NCBI RefSeq assembly: GCF_000020325.1
Contig: NC_010730.1
Span: 546,001-610,000, forward strand
Length of the DNA stretch: 64,000 nucleotides
Direction of reading: 5' to 3'
Origin: Sulfurihydrogenibium sp. YO3AOP1
Lineage (GTDB): Bacteria > Aquificota > Aquificia > Aquificales > Hydrogenothermaceae
Of the stretch, positions 28,469 through 36,620 are shown piece by piece (position 1 is the first letter of the stretch; the number at the start of each line of letters is the position of its first letter). A program made the translations under genes and the position numbers. Below the pieces are notes generated by a model that saw nothing but the letters and a program-made list of their open reading frames with translations, had not been told where the DNA came from and did not search any database.

Positions 28469-29316
28469 TTTTTAATTGCCTCTGGTCTTTTTACTGGTGG
28501 TTCTGGTAAATATTGGACAGCAGGAATTCCTGTCGGTTGAGGATATAAATCCATCAAAGCATAAACTTCTTCCGGCATTTGGGTGCTTACGTTTAGTCCC
28601 AAATATTTTAGATAATCGTATGTAAGCGGATAGTCATGCGTCCATTTTCCTTGAGATAGTTCATTCGCTATAAATTCAGCCTTTTCTTCACTATGCCCTT
28701 TTTTTATAAGAATTTCTTTAACTGTGTCTTTCATCTGCTTTAAAGCTTTTTTACTCATGTCAATTTTAACAAGCGTTTGGTCATCTATATCTTTTGGGTC
28801 TTTTAACTGTTCTATCCTTACTAAGGATGCTGCCGGTTCCGTTCCAAGCTGTGGGTCAACAGGTCCTAAAACTGCAAATGGGTCCATGACTATTTCATCT
28901 GCAGCCAATGCTATTAACGTCCCCCCAGACATTGCATAGTGTGGTACTATTACCCTTACTTTTGCAGGATGTGCTACCAAAGCTCTTGCTATCTGTGTTG
29001 CAGCCAATGCTATTCCGCCGGGAGTATGTATTATAAAATCTATAGGCTTATCTTTTGGAGTCATTCTGATTGCCCTTAAAACAGCCTCTGAATCTTCTAT
29101 GGTTATCATCCTCATCATAAAAAATCCAAACAACGACCTTGTCTCTTGTCTATGGATTAATGTTATTACCTTAGAGCCGTATTTTTCTTCTATAGCTTTT
29201 AATATCCTCTCTCTGCTCCACTGAAGCATCTGGGCTTGAATAACAGGAAATATAAACATGAAGAGGAAAATTAACCAAAATAACTGTCCTATGAAAAAAT
29301 AACCTGAATCATTCAT
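28465..29316 (-). CDS. Serine dehydrogenase-type ClpP-fold membrane protease (SDH/PF01972)
   Basis: A 283-residue protein with an N-terminal membrane helix (residues 6-27), then a ClpP/crotonase-fold domain. FIIHTPGGIALAATQIARAL around 93-112 and HYAMSGGTLIALAADEIVMDP around 126-146 carry the oxyanion-hole glycines and the probable nucleophile serine in AMSGGT. The family is annotated serine dehydrogenase proteinase but is really a putative membrane serine protease. It overlaps dUTPase upstream and DUF502 downstream. Confidence 0.82.
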   Translation of the reverse strand: MNDSGYFFIGQLFWLIFLFMFIFPVIQAQMLQWSRERILKAIEEKYGSKVITLIHRQETRSLFGFFMMRMITIEDSEAVLRAIRMTPKDKPIDFIIHTPGGIALAATQIARALVAHPAKVRVIVPHYAMSGGTLIALAADEIVMDPFAVLGPVDPQLGTEPAASLVRIEQLKDPKDIDDQTLVKIDMSKKALKQMKDTVKEILIKKGHSEEKAEFIANELSQGKWTHDYPLTYDYLKYLGLNVSTQMPEEVYALMDLYPQPTGIPAVQYLPEPPVKRPEAIKK

Positions 29317-29992
29317 TGCTTTTTACCTCTAAATTATTAAAAACATTTCTTAACTTTTCTTCAAGTTCATCTTTTGAGCCTACTTCTTTGATTACATTTA
29401 ATAAATATTTGTTATCCTCTAAGCCACCAATTACTTTTTGATAGTTTCCAGATTTATAACCTTTTTCTTGTCTTATATGATTGAGTATATTTTTGCCGAT
29501 ATAAAGAAGGTATAATTTATCAAAATTAAAGACTTCCGAGACAACCATACCAAAGAAAAATAACACGCCTTTTAAATCTTGCCTTAAGGCTTTTTCTGCT
29601 ATTCTTTCTATCAAATAGATGTAAATTTTCGTATTTTCTTCTTCTTTATACTTTTGTGCTAAATAATGGTTAATATAATCACCTTCTATATCTTTTAAAT
29701 CTGAGAAGTCTTTGTTTAAACCTTTGTAAAAATAACTTAAATTCGGGTTTCTCTCCATAAGAACCAATGATAAAACAAAATGAAATATATCAGCAAGTTC
29801 AATTTCAAGATTTTCTATATCTGGTTCAATCTTTTTCCACCATTTCCAAGGCAAAGATTCAACAGATTCAGCACATTCAAGCCATATAGCTCTAAAAAAG
29901 TCTTCTTTTGTTCTTATATTTTTCCAATTTATATCAATCTTTTTGTTAAGTTCATCTTGCAGTTTTAAACATTCATTTACTTTCTCTTTCAA
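29309..29992 (-). CDS. Dimeric dUTPase-like NTP pyrophosphatase
   Basis: A 227-residue all-helical protein of the dUTPase_2/MazG superfamily. The metal-binding ExxE...ExxD arrangement is visible in WLECAESVESLPWKWWKK (about 33-50) and ENLEIELADIFHF (about 60-72). The WKWWKK stretch between them is characteristic of dimeric dUTPases. These enzymes remove dUTP (and dUDP) to keep uracil out of DNA. The start is TTG 29992 with AGAGGAGG upstream. That leader is the remnant of the GH57 3' end duplicated when the repeat element at 30033-30224 entered. Confidence 0.8.
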   Translation of the reverse strand: MKEKVNECLKLQDELNKKIDINWKNIRTKEDFFRAIWLECAESVESLPWKWWKKIEPDIENLEIELADIFHFVLSLVLMERNPNLSYFYKGLNKDFSDLKDIEGDYINHYLAQKYKEEENTKIYIYLIERIAEKALRQDLKGVLFFFGMVVSEVFNFDKLYLLYIGKNILNHIRQEKGYKSGNYQKVIGGLEDNKYLLNVIKEVGSKDELEEKLRNVFNNLEVKSNE

Positions 29993-30007
29993 AATAAAAC
30001 CTCCTCT

Positions 30008-30032
30008 AAAAATGTTGTATTTATACTCTAAA
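30008..30032. repeat. Left 25-bp direct repeat flanking element copy 7 (likely target duplication)
   Basis: This stretch matches 30225-30249 at 23 of 25 positions (AAAAATgtTGTATTTATACT against AAAAATacTGTATTTATACT, then CTAAA in both). The two copies bracket the mosaic element 30033-30224. The right copy lies inside the GH57 coding end, so the left copy is best explained as a duplication made when the element inserted. Confidence 0.75.
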
Positions 30033-30224
30033 GCTATGTCGGAGTAAGAAATTCAATAAAAGTAGGAGATTCTTCGCTTCGCTCAGAATGACAACTTTAC
30101 TTTCGTAAGGGCGATTCATGAATCGCCCCTACTCTTCCGCTTTTTCACTTTCCTTGTCATCCTGAGGACGTAAGTCCGAAGGATCTCCTTACTTAAATTT
30201 ATAAAAATACCTAATTCCTTACCC
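30033..30224. mobile_element. MITE-like mosaic element, copy 7, with flanking direct repeats
   Basis: A 192-bp element. The left end, TATGTCGGAGTAAGAAATTC, is related in inverted form to the right end, AATTCCTTACCC. Inside, in order: GAGATTCTTCGCTTCGCTCA with GAATGAC (30066-30092), the perfect palindrome GGGCGATTCATGAATCGCCC (30109-30128), and GTCATCCTGAGGACGTAAGT with CCGAAGGATCTCC (30157-30188). It lies between dUTPase and GH57 and provides the last Gly codon and TAA stop of GH57. It encodes no protein, so movement would need a transposase supplied in trans. Confidence 0.78.
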
Positions 30225-31760
30225 AAAAATACTGTATTTATACTCTAAAAATTCTAAATACTCTTTATCTATTTTACCCATCTCTAACTGTTCTTTCAAT
30301 GTGTAAAAATGGCTTATATGTTCTTTCAATCTGTTTGTTGCATACTGCTGGGCTGTTTCTGTTGTTATTAAAAATGTCCAATCACTGCTTTGAGCCAGCA
30401 GGAGCTGAACCTCTAGCTGCTTTAAGACTCTTTGATTGTTATATTTAGATTTTAAGCTTTCTAAATCTCTTTCCATTTGATGTAAATATCTATAAACCCA
30501 GTGATTTTTTGGATTTATCCATACTTCATAGTATCCCTTATCTCCCCACGATGATGGAGATGGTCTAATTACTTGGTTTTCTGGATATATGTTCAGATAT
30601 TCAGATGGGGTAATTGCTTTAAATTGTTTATGTTTATCAATTTCTTTAAAAAGATTATATAAAAATTCTGGTCCTTCAAACCACCAATGGCCAAACAGTT
30701 CTGCATCGTAAGGAGAAACTATTAACGGCAGTCTATCCATAAATTTGCCAAGATGTTCCATTTGTTTTTCTCTTGATATATGAAAATGTCCAGCATGAAC
30801 CTTTGTCATCTCTTTTGCCTTATCTGGGTCATATGGTTGTTTGTGGGCAAGGTCAACATCTCCGGTTACTCTGTAATATTTTATTCCTGTATAAACTCTA
30901 ATTCCATCCGGGCTTATATAGTCTTTGATATAATCAAATTCAAGGTCAAAACCTATATCTCTATAAAAGTCTCTGTAGTTAGGGTCTCCTGGGTATCCTT
31001 CCTTTGCACTCCATACTTGCTTTGAAGACTCTGGGTCCCTTCCAAATGCTGCCACTTTTGATGGTGTATAAATAGGTGCAAAAACGCCGTATCTTGGAGT
31101 TGGCTTTCCAAAAAGCAATCCATGAGAATCTAAAAAGAAATACTCTATTCCATGCTTAGCTAATATACTATCAAGTCCATCGTAATATGCACATTCTGCA
31201 AGCCAAATGCCTTTTGGCTTTTTCCCAAAAAATTTTTCGTGAGTTTTGATTGCAAGCTCAATTTGTCTCTCTACAGATTGAATTTCTGGTTGAAGTAAAG
31301 GCAAGAACCCATGGGTTGCATTGCAAGTAATTATTTCTATATATCCTTTTTCTTCAAAATATCTATAACCGTTTAAAACATTTTGATTTAAAAATCCGTA
31401 AAAAAAATCTTTAATATAAGTAAACAGCTTGTTATAAAAATTTGCCAGCTTGTTAAATGTTTCACTTGCTCTTGTTCTCTTGATTTCTTTTTCTGTAAGG
31501 GATAGCATTTTGTCAAGATATTTTTTGTACTTTTCAATCAGCAGCCGGTCTGATAGCATATATGCTAAAGGTGGAGTGATAGAGGTTGTTATTCTAAAAT
31601 CTACACCTTCTTCTTCAAGCTTCTTAAATCTCATCAAAAGTGGTATGTATGTTTCTGTTATAGCTTCAAAAAGCCAATGTTCTTCAAGAAAGTATTCATA
31701 TTCTGGGTGTTTTACAAATGGCAAGTGGGAATGTAATACTGGCATCCAGTAGCCTTTCAT
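30219..31760 (-). CDS. GH57 1,4-alpha-glucan branching enzyme
   Basis: A 513-residue GH57/DUF1957 enzyme introducing alpha-1,6 branches into glycogen. The N-terminal HSHLPFVKHPE, the catalytic nucleophile E189 in WLAECAYY and the acid D352 in SPYDAELFGHWW align with E184 and D353 as I recall them for the Thermus enzyme. The C-terminal helical domain ends EYKYSIFG. AGGAGGG precedes ATG. Its final Gly-stop codons come from the terminus of the neighbouring repeat element, so the original C-terminus was altered by that insertion. Confidence 0.88.
   Translation of the reverse strand: MKGYWMPVLHSHLPFVKHPEYEYFLEEHWLFEAITETYIPLLMRFKKLEEEGVDFRITTSITPPLAYMLSDRLLIEKYKKYLDKMLSLTEKEIKRTRASETFNKLANFYNKLFTYIKDFFYGFLNQNVLNGYRYFEEKGYIEIITCNATHGFLPLLQPEIQSVERQIELAIKTHEKFFGKKPKGIWLAECAYYDGLDSILAKHGIEYFFLDSHGLLFGKPTPRYGVFAPIYTPSKVAAFGRDPESSKQVWSAKEGYPGDPNYRDFYRDIGFDLEFDYIKDYISPDGIRVYTGIKYYRVTGDVDLAHKQPYDPDKAKEMTKVHAGHFHISREKQMEHLGKFMDRLPLIVSPYDAELFGHWWFEGPEFLYNLFKEIDKHKQFKAITPSEYLNIYPENQVIRPSPSSWGDKGYYEVWINPKNHWVYRYLHQMERDLESLKSKYNNQRVLKQLEVQLLLAQSSDWTFLITTETAQQYATNRLKEHISHFYTLKEQLEMGKIDKEYLEFLEYKYSIFG
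30225..30249. repeat. Right 25-bp direct repeat flanking element copy 7
   Basis: This is the second copy of the repeat at 30008-30032, 217 bp away, with two mismatches. It lies wholly within the last codons of the GH57 branching-enzyme gene, which makes it the probable original target sequence. Confidence 0.75.
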
Positions 31761-32013
31761 TAAGTCTTCCCTCCTTGTTTTGTAGGTATGTATAAATTTA
31801 GTTTATATTCCTTAAAAGGGAACAATTGGGAATATTCTAACATAACAAGATTTTAAAGGATGGGTATGTAAATTGTATGTTCTGACAAAATTTTAAATCA
31901 TCTTTTCTTCTTTTACTTGAATGAGAGTTTAATGACGATTCTTTAAAATGTATGGAAGTTTTCGAAAGATAATTAAAAAGAAGAATTTTTAAAATAGGAA
32001 ATTTTCATTAATG

Positions 32014-32036
32014 AAAGGGAGGACAAGCCTCCCTTT
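32014..32036 (-). terminator. Hairpin after the Pro/Ala/Gln lipoprotein gene
   Basis: A perfect 9-bp stem, AAAGGGAGG/CCTCCCTTT with a 5-nt loop, lies 14 bp after the stop codon of the lipoprotein gene. The U-tract is short and broken, so termination may be weak or the hairpin may stabilise the mRNA end. The rest of the 289-bp gap 31761-32049 shows nothing recognisable. Confidence 0.55.
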
Positions 32037-32049
32037 ATATAGTGTGAAA

Positions 32050-32289
32050 TTACTTTTGTTCAGCTGGTTTTTGTTCGCCTGCTGGTGCAGCTGGTTGTTC
32101 AGCTGGTGCTGGAGCAGCTTGTTGAGCTGGTTGTTGTTCAGCTGGAGCTGGAGCTGGTGCTGGTGCAGCTTGTTGTTCAGCTGGTGCTGGTGCAGCTTGT
32201 TGAGCTGGTTGTTCTTCTTTCTTTTGGCAGCTGAAAAGTAAAGATGCTGATAATACAGCTGCTACTGATCCGAGTACTAATTTTTTCAT
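32050..32289 (-). CDS. Small Pro/Ala/Gln/Glu-repeat lipoprotein
   Basis: A 79-residue precursor: lipoprotein signal peptide with lipobox LLFSC (C21), a basic QKKEE start to the mature part, then about 55 residues of repeating APAPAEQQ and AAPAP units ending in KPAEQK. The mature part has no fold-forming residues and should be an extended, disordered chain tethered to a membrane. Function is unknown; a spacer or surface layer role is only a guess. It has its own extended -10 promoter, an AGGAGGT ribosome site and a downstream hairpin, so it is probably well expressed on its own. Confidence 0.8.
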   Translation of the reverse strand: MKKLVLGSVAAVLSASLLFSCQKKEEQPAQQAAPAPAEQQAAPAPAPAPAEQQPAQQAAPAPAEQPAAPAGEQKPAEQK

Positions 32290-32324
32290 TTTTAACTACC
32301 TCCTATTAAAAAAATTTAGAGAAT

Positions 32325-32333
32325 ATTATAACA
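32325..32333 (-). promoter_or_regulatory. Extended -10 promoter of the lipoprotein gene
   Basis: On the minus strand, TGTTATAAT (extended -10, TGnTATAAT) lies 36 bp before the ATG. A TTTACA at 32344-32349 is only 13 bp upstream, too close for a standard -35 box, which fits an extended -10 promoter. Confidence 0.6.
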
Positions 32334-32409
32334 TAAAAAAATTTGTAAAGTCTTAATTTAATTTAAAGTTAAAAACTTAGCTTAACTGACGGATTTAATC
32401 AGGAAAAAA

Positions 32410-32431
32410 TTTGAATTTGAATTTGAATTTA
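32410..32431. repeat. Short tandem hexamer TTGAAT
   Basis: Three to four head-to-tail TTGAAT units lie in the divergent gap between the lipoprotein and the NYN-domain gene. Unit number could vary by slippage and change promoter spacing for the rightward gene. This is only a suggestion from position. Confidence 0.6.
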
Positions 32432-32795
32432 TACAAACTTTGTGCTTAATATGGTAGAATTAAGAAAAAATAATGCTAAAAAGGAGTTATTCTTGAACAA
32501 AAAGATATATAACAATCAAAGAGTTGCTATATTTGTAGACATACAGAATCTATATTATTCAGCAAGGGATACATTTAATAGAAAAGTAAATTTTGAAAGC
32601 ATCCTTTATAAAACTCTTGGAGACAGGATTTTAGTTAGAGCCTTTGCTTATATAGTGAAACTACAAGGTGTTGACCAAAAAGGATTTATAAACACGCTTA
32701 AACATATAGGCTATCAAGTTAGAGAAAAGGAGCCAAAAATATTTAAAAGATTGGATGAAGAAGGTAATCTTTGGACAACAATTAAAGCAGATTGG

Positions 32796-32803
32796 GACAT
32801 GGG
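32796..32803. repeat. Left 8-bp target-site duplication (GACATGGG)
   Basis: GACATGGG here is repeated at 34102-34109, directly flanking the insertion sequence. Eight bases is a usual duplication length for IS256-family elements. Removing the IS and one copy restores the NYN reading frame. Confidence 0.92.
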
Positions 32804-34101
32804 GAGACTTGTCAATAATTTTGTGTCTGGACTGAAAACTTTTTATTAAACAATTGTAAAATTTCATAAGAAGCTCCTTTAAAAGCAGGTATAGGCTTTT
32901 TCCATTTTCCATTCTTTAAATTGTCTCTTTGTATAAGCAGATTTATCTCAAGAATGTCCACAGATTGAAAATATCCACCTAAATTTATTCTTACCTTTTC
33001 TATCATGCTATTAACACTTTCAACTGGATTTGTTGTGTATATGTGCTTTCTTAGATTTTCTGGATATTTTAAAAAACATAAGTATCTCTCTTTGTTAGAT
33101 TGAATATGTTTTATAAAGCTTGGATATTTAGACTTAAATCTACCGCATAAATCATCTAATTTTTCTAATCCATCTTCATAATCTAAGCTGTTTTCTTTTA
33201 TGTTTTTCAGTTCTTTGTTAAATACTTGTGAATCTTCTTTATCCATCTGATTTCTAACGTTTCTTTGTAAATGGACTAAACATAGCTGATGGTCTGTATA
33301 AGGAAATAGTGTTTCTATGGCTTTTGTTATCCCAGGAAAATCATCACTTACTATAAGCATTACCCTTTTTAGTCCTCTATCTATTAAATCATTGAATACT
33401 TTTATCCAGTCTGCTTTGTTTTCACTACTGAAAAATGTGTAAAATCCAAATATATCTTTATTTCCTTGTAAATCTATTCCAAGAACTACATAAACAGAAG
33501 CTTTCCTAATTTTGTTTTTTTCTTTTATATCACAGTGATATGCATCTATATACAGTACAAATGCATCCGATGGAAGCTCTCTTGTTTTAAAGCCACTCAA
33601 GTCTTTCTATAAGCTGTTTTTTGATTGCATCCATATGTTGTTTTGAGTAGTTTAAGCCCAAGCTTTTTAATGTAGAATCTATCTTGCTTTCTGAGTATCC
33701 ATTGGATACCAAACTCATAAGAAGGTCTATATAATCTTCATTAACTCTTTTATAAGGGTCAGGTAATATTTGTGGTCTAAATTTACCCTTTCTATCTCTT
33801 GGGACATTTATGTTAAGCTTGAAAGAACCAGTATTTAGGCTTCTTTCATAATACCCATTTGCTTTGTTATCATCGTCATTTTCAAGGAAGAAATTTCTTT
33901 CCTGATTCATAATCAGTTCCACAACAGATTCTAAAAGCTTTCTTATACCTATCTTTTCTTCTTGAGTTGTTATACCGTTTGGGAAAAGTTCTTTTACTAA
34001 TTCTTCGGTAGATCTGTCTAATATTTTTTCAAAGTATTCTTTCTTATCCATTACTACTCCTCCTTATAATTTTATTTAGACACAACATTATTTTAACTCC
34101 C
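32804..34101 (-). mobile_element. IS256-family (Mutator-type) insertion sequence
   Basis: A 1298-bp element bounded by an 8-bp duplication. Its ends are imperfect inverted repeats of about 25 bp: the left end begins GAGACTTGTCAATAATTTTG and the right end, read inward, GGGAGTTAAAATAATGTTGT, both continuing TGTCT. It holds one transposase split in two overlapping frames and nothing else. The ends do not resemble the termini of the mosaic intergenic elements. Confidence 0.9.
32812..34051 (-). CDS. IS256-type transposase in two frames (possible +1 frameshift)
   Basis: Frame 1 (34051-33587, 154 residues) has the N-terminal helical region. Frame 2 (from about 33600 to 32812, 262 residues) has the catalytic core: first Asp in VLYIDAYHCD, second in VSDDFPGI, the CLVHLQRN stretch, and the Glu in TNPVESVNSMIEK. 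All three DDE residues are intact. Frame 1 stops at CTT-TAA-A; a +1 slip there joins the frames smoothly (...ERLEWL then KTRELPSDAF). Either this is a programmed shift or a single-base deletion. AAGGAGGA precedes the first ATG. Confidence 0.85.
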
Positions 34102-34109
34102 GACATGGG
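34102..34109. repeat. Right 8-bp target-site duplication (GACATGGG)
   Basis: This is the second copy of the duplication at 32796-32803. Coding for the C-terminal part of the NYN protein resumes within it. Confidence 0.92.
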
Positions 34110-34419
34110 AATAGCAATAGATGCTATAGCTTTATCTGAAAAGATAGATGTAGCCATACTTACGACGGGAGATGGAGATTTTAAAGACCTTGTAAAATAC
34201 TTACAAACAAAAGGTGTAAAAGTAGAAATTGCAGCATTTAAACAAACAACAGCTAAAGAGTTAATAGAAGTTGCAGACGAATTTATAGATTTGACAACAT
34301 TTGGCGAAGATATTTTCTTGTAAAAAACTTTATCAGACATAAATTATATAAAGTTAGAAGAAAATAAAATTTAAAATTATTCCGTAATGTTTGTAAAACA
34401 AAAATCAGGAGGTAAAAAG

Positions 34420-35022
34420 TTGGAAGAAAAGAATAATCAAGAAAACATTGAAAACCAAGAACAAAATCAAGAAGAAGTTAGAGAAGAAAAGCCTTTAACA
34501 GAGCAAGAGAAAGATGAGCTTATAAAGAAGCTGCAAGAAGAAGTAGAAACATTAAAACAAAAATTACAAAAAACGGAAGAAGCTGCAAAACGTTTAAGCG
34601 CTTTATATCAATCTATTCAAAAAGATTTTGAAGATTATAAAATCAGAGCAATAAAAGAAAGAGAGCAAATAAAAGAAGAATCTATAGAAAAGTTTGCAAA
34701 AGCTTTTTTAGATGTGGTAGATAATTTTGAAAAAGCGTTAGAAAGCTTTAAAGTATCTAATGATATAAACGCAATCATGCAAGGAATACGGATGACGCAT
34801 TATCAAATTATGAACCTTCTTCAAAGCTATGGAATTGAAAAGATAGAGGCAGCAGGGGAATTTAATCCAATGGAGCATGAAGCTTTAGAAACTCTAAAAA
34901 CAAAAGAGTATAGAAATAATCAAATCGTCAAAGTCCTTCAAGCAGGATATAAATATAAAGGTAAAGTTATAAGACCGGCAAAAGTAGTAGTTGCTATATC
35001 TGAGGAAGAAGAAATAACATAA
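34420..35022 (+). CDS. grpE: GrpE nucleotide-exchange factor
   Basis: A 200-residue DnaK cofactor that releases ADP. An acidic, Glu/Gln-rich disordered N-terminus is followed by a long coiled coil (about 35-105, [20 protein letters not shown]) and the beta-rich head ([25 protein letters not shown] and [10 protein letters not shown]). The start is TTG 34420, seven bases after AGGAGGT; an upstream ATG at 34387 lacks a ribosome site. It overlaps the DnaJ-like gene by one base. DnaK is not in the window. Confidence 0.94.
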
Positions 35023-35912
35023 TGAATTTTTATAAACTTCTTGGCTTAAAAATAGATGCTACCGAAGAAGAGATAAAAAAAGCCTTCAGAAAGCAAGCCA
35101 AAAAGTTCCATCCTGATTTAAACAAAGATTCGGAAGAAATTTTCAAGCTTATCAACCAAGCATATAAAACTCTCATAGACCCAGAAAAAAGAAGTTCTTA
35201 TAATAACATTCTTGGAAAATCAAATCTTTTAAATGTATTTGAGGAAAAACTTCTTGAATTTTTAGGATTTACTGATAAGCCAAAAAATGGTTCAAACATT
35301 CATATAACTCTAAAAGTTAGTCTAAAAGATGCTATTTTGGGTAGTGAAAAAGTCATCACTTACAAAAGATACAAAACATGTGAAAATTGTGAAGGTTCGG
35401 GTCTCTCACAATCAAGCAAGATTGTAAAGTGTAAAAAATGCGATGGAATTGGCAAAATCCAGACAAAAATAGGAAAAATCGTTTGTTTTAATTGTTTTGG
35501 TAAAGGATATGAAATTCTAAATCCTTGTGAAAAATGTAAAGGACAAGGCTATTATAAAGGATTAGAATCTATTAAAATTAACATTCCAAAAGGTATTGAT
35601 GATGGAGAAAGGTTAAGAATTAGAAATTTAGGTCATGATGGTATAAGCGGTGGAAAAAGCGGAGACCTGATAATAAGATTTAAGCTGGTTGAAAATGTTT
35701 TTAAAAAAATAGGCAATGATTTGTATCTAAAATTAAAATTACAAAAGCCATTGGAAGAGTATGAAATTCTGAGAATTAAAACAATAACAGATGAGATTTT
35801 AGAGTTAAAAATTCCAAAGGAAGAACAATTACCTTTAACTTTAAAAATTCCAAAGGAAGGCTATATAGACAAATCTGGAAATAGAGGAAATTTATACATT
35901 TATATTTTTTAA
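35022..35912 (+). CDS. dnaJ: DnaJ-like J-domain co-chaperone without a Gly/Phe linker
   Basis: A 296-residue co-chaperone. The J-domain (1-65) has HPD in [10 protein letters not shown]. Four zinc-binding CxxCxGxG repeats follow ([32 protein letters not shown], about 116-182), then the C-terminal substrate-binding domain. It is much shorter than E. coli DnaJ (376): there is no Gly/Phe-rich segment between J-domain and zinc finger, and the C-terminal dimerisation domain appears missing or very short. It may be a specialised DnaJ paralogue. It directly follows grpE. Confidence 0.85.
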   Translation: MNFYKLLGLKIDATEEEIKKAFRKQAKKFHPDLNKDSEEIFKLINQAYKTLIDPEKRSSYNNILGKSNLLNVFEEKLLEFLGFTDKPKNGSNIHITLKVSLKDAILGSEKVITYKRYKTCENCEGSGLSQSSKIVKCKKCDGIGKIQTKIGKIVCFNCFGKGYEILNPCEKCKGQGYYKGLESIKINIPKGIDDGERLRIRNLGHDGISGGKSGDLIIRFKLVENVFKKIGNDLYLKLKLQKPLEEYEILRIKTITDEILELKIPKEEQLPLTLKIPKEGYIDKSGNRGNLYIYIF

Positions 35913-35997
35913 AGGTATGTAAGTCATGTTGGTTTGGAAAAATTAAAATAAATTATAAGACTCTTAGTTTGTTGCTTACTGACAAAAACTCTTAAAC

Positions 35998-36137
35998 TGC
36001 GTCATTCTGCAACCGGTGAAGAATCTCCGTCCTTTTATACTCCTATTTTGTCATTCTGAGCGTCAGCGAAGAATCCCCTGCTTTTCTTTTCAAAAAATCA
36101 AAAGAGGAGATCCTTCGGACTAAAGTCCTCAGGACAG
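35998..36137. repeat. Dispersed mosaic intergenic element, copy 8
   Basis: This copy lies in the convergent 280-bp gap between the DnaJ-like gene and the ferredoxin. It has two reverse-type modules (CGTCATTCTGCAACCGGTGA at 36001-36020; GTCATTCTGAGCGTCAGCGA at 36050-36069) and one forward module (GAGATCCTTCGGACTAAAGT with CCTCAGGAC, 36108-36135; inner palindrome GGACTAAAGTCC at 36117-36128). Clear outer termini are not seen, so it may be eroded. Confidence 0.65.
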
Positions 36138-36192
36138 ACAGAAGTACAAGTAATTCTAATTCCCATACTTCTTTTAGCTTATACAATTTATA

Positions 36193-36519
36193 TTAAAACA
36201 TTCCCGGTGGTTTTCCTTTTGATACTATAAGTCTTTCTACTGGTTGTCCTTCAATTATATGTTTTTGAACTATCTCCTCTACGTCGGCTGGAGTAACGTT
36301 TCCATACCAGATAGCATCAGGATATACAACTACATTTGGACCAAACATACATGGACCTAAGCAACCTGTTGCAGTTACTGCCATTTTGTTAAAAAGCCCT
36401 TTTGTCATTAATGCTTCTTGGAATTTCATAAAAATTTGGTCAGAGCCCTTATCACCACAAGATGGCATTCCTGGTGGTTTTCTTTGCATACATACAAAAA
36501 CATGTCTAAATTCTGACAT
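36193..36519 (-). CDS. Thioredoxin-fold [2Fe-2S] ferredoxin
   Basis: A 108-residue electron carrier of the Aquifex Fd4/Clostridium Fd type. Cluster cysteines are C10, C21, C53 and C57, spaced like the Aquifex protein. The end, VERLIVSKGKPPGMF, is nearly the same as the Aquifex ferredoxin as I recall it. The gene stands alone, so its redox partner cannot be inferred here. Confidence 0.9.
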   Translation of the reverse strand: MSEFRHVFVCMQRKPPGMPSCGDKGSDQIFMKFQEALMTKGLFNKMAVTATGCLGPCMFGPNVVVYPDAIWYGNVTPADVEEIVQKHIIEGQPVERLIVSKGKPPGMF

Positions 36520-36620
36520 ACTAAGACCTCCTGTTATAAATTTTCTCCTTCAGATTATATAAAAATAGCGTAGATTTTTAAATGATTTAAATTAGAAATT
36601 TTATATAGAGCTTTCTTAAG

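Larger units (their letters stand above)
32493..34323 (+). pseudogene. NYN-domain (LabA/DUF88-type) RNase-like gene interrupted by an IS element
   Basis: The two parts read as one protein when the insertion is removed. The N-terminal part (32493-32803) has the PIN/NYN-type AIFVDIQNLYYSA, ending KADWDM; the C-terminal part resumes at 34102 with GIAIDAIALSEKID and TTGDGDF, the second acidic cluster. Intact NYN proteins are PIN-like nucleases acting on RNA. The start is TTG 32493, six bases after AAGGAG; an upstream ATG at 32442 lacks a ribosome site. The join is in frame across the 8-bp duplication, so this is a clean, probably recent disruption. Confidence 0.88.

Noticed and set aside
32011-32241. 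Open frame rich in Trp, Ser, Cys and Leu opposite the small lipoprotein
   Set aside because: It is the antisense shadow of the GCT/GGT-rich Pro/Ala repeat, has no ribosome site, and its composition is unlike any real protein here.
32812-34051. The two transposase frames as two separate genes
   Set aside because: Both parts belong to one IS256-type protein and overlap at a single stop; the second part has no ribosome site.
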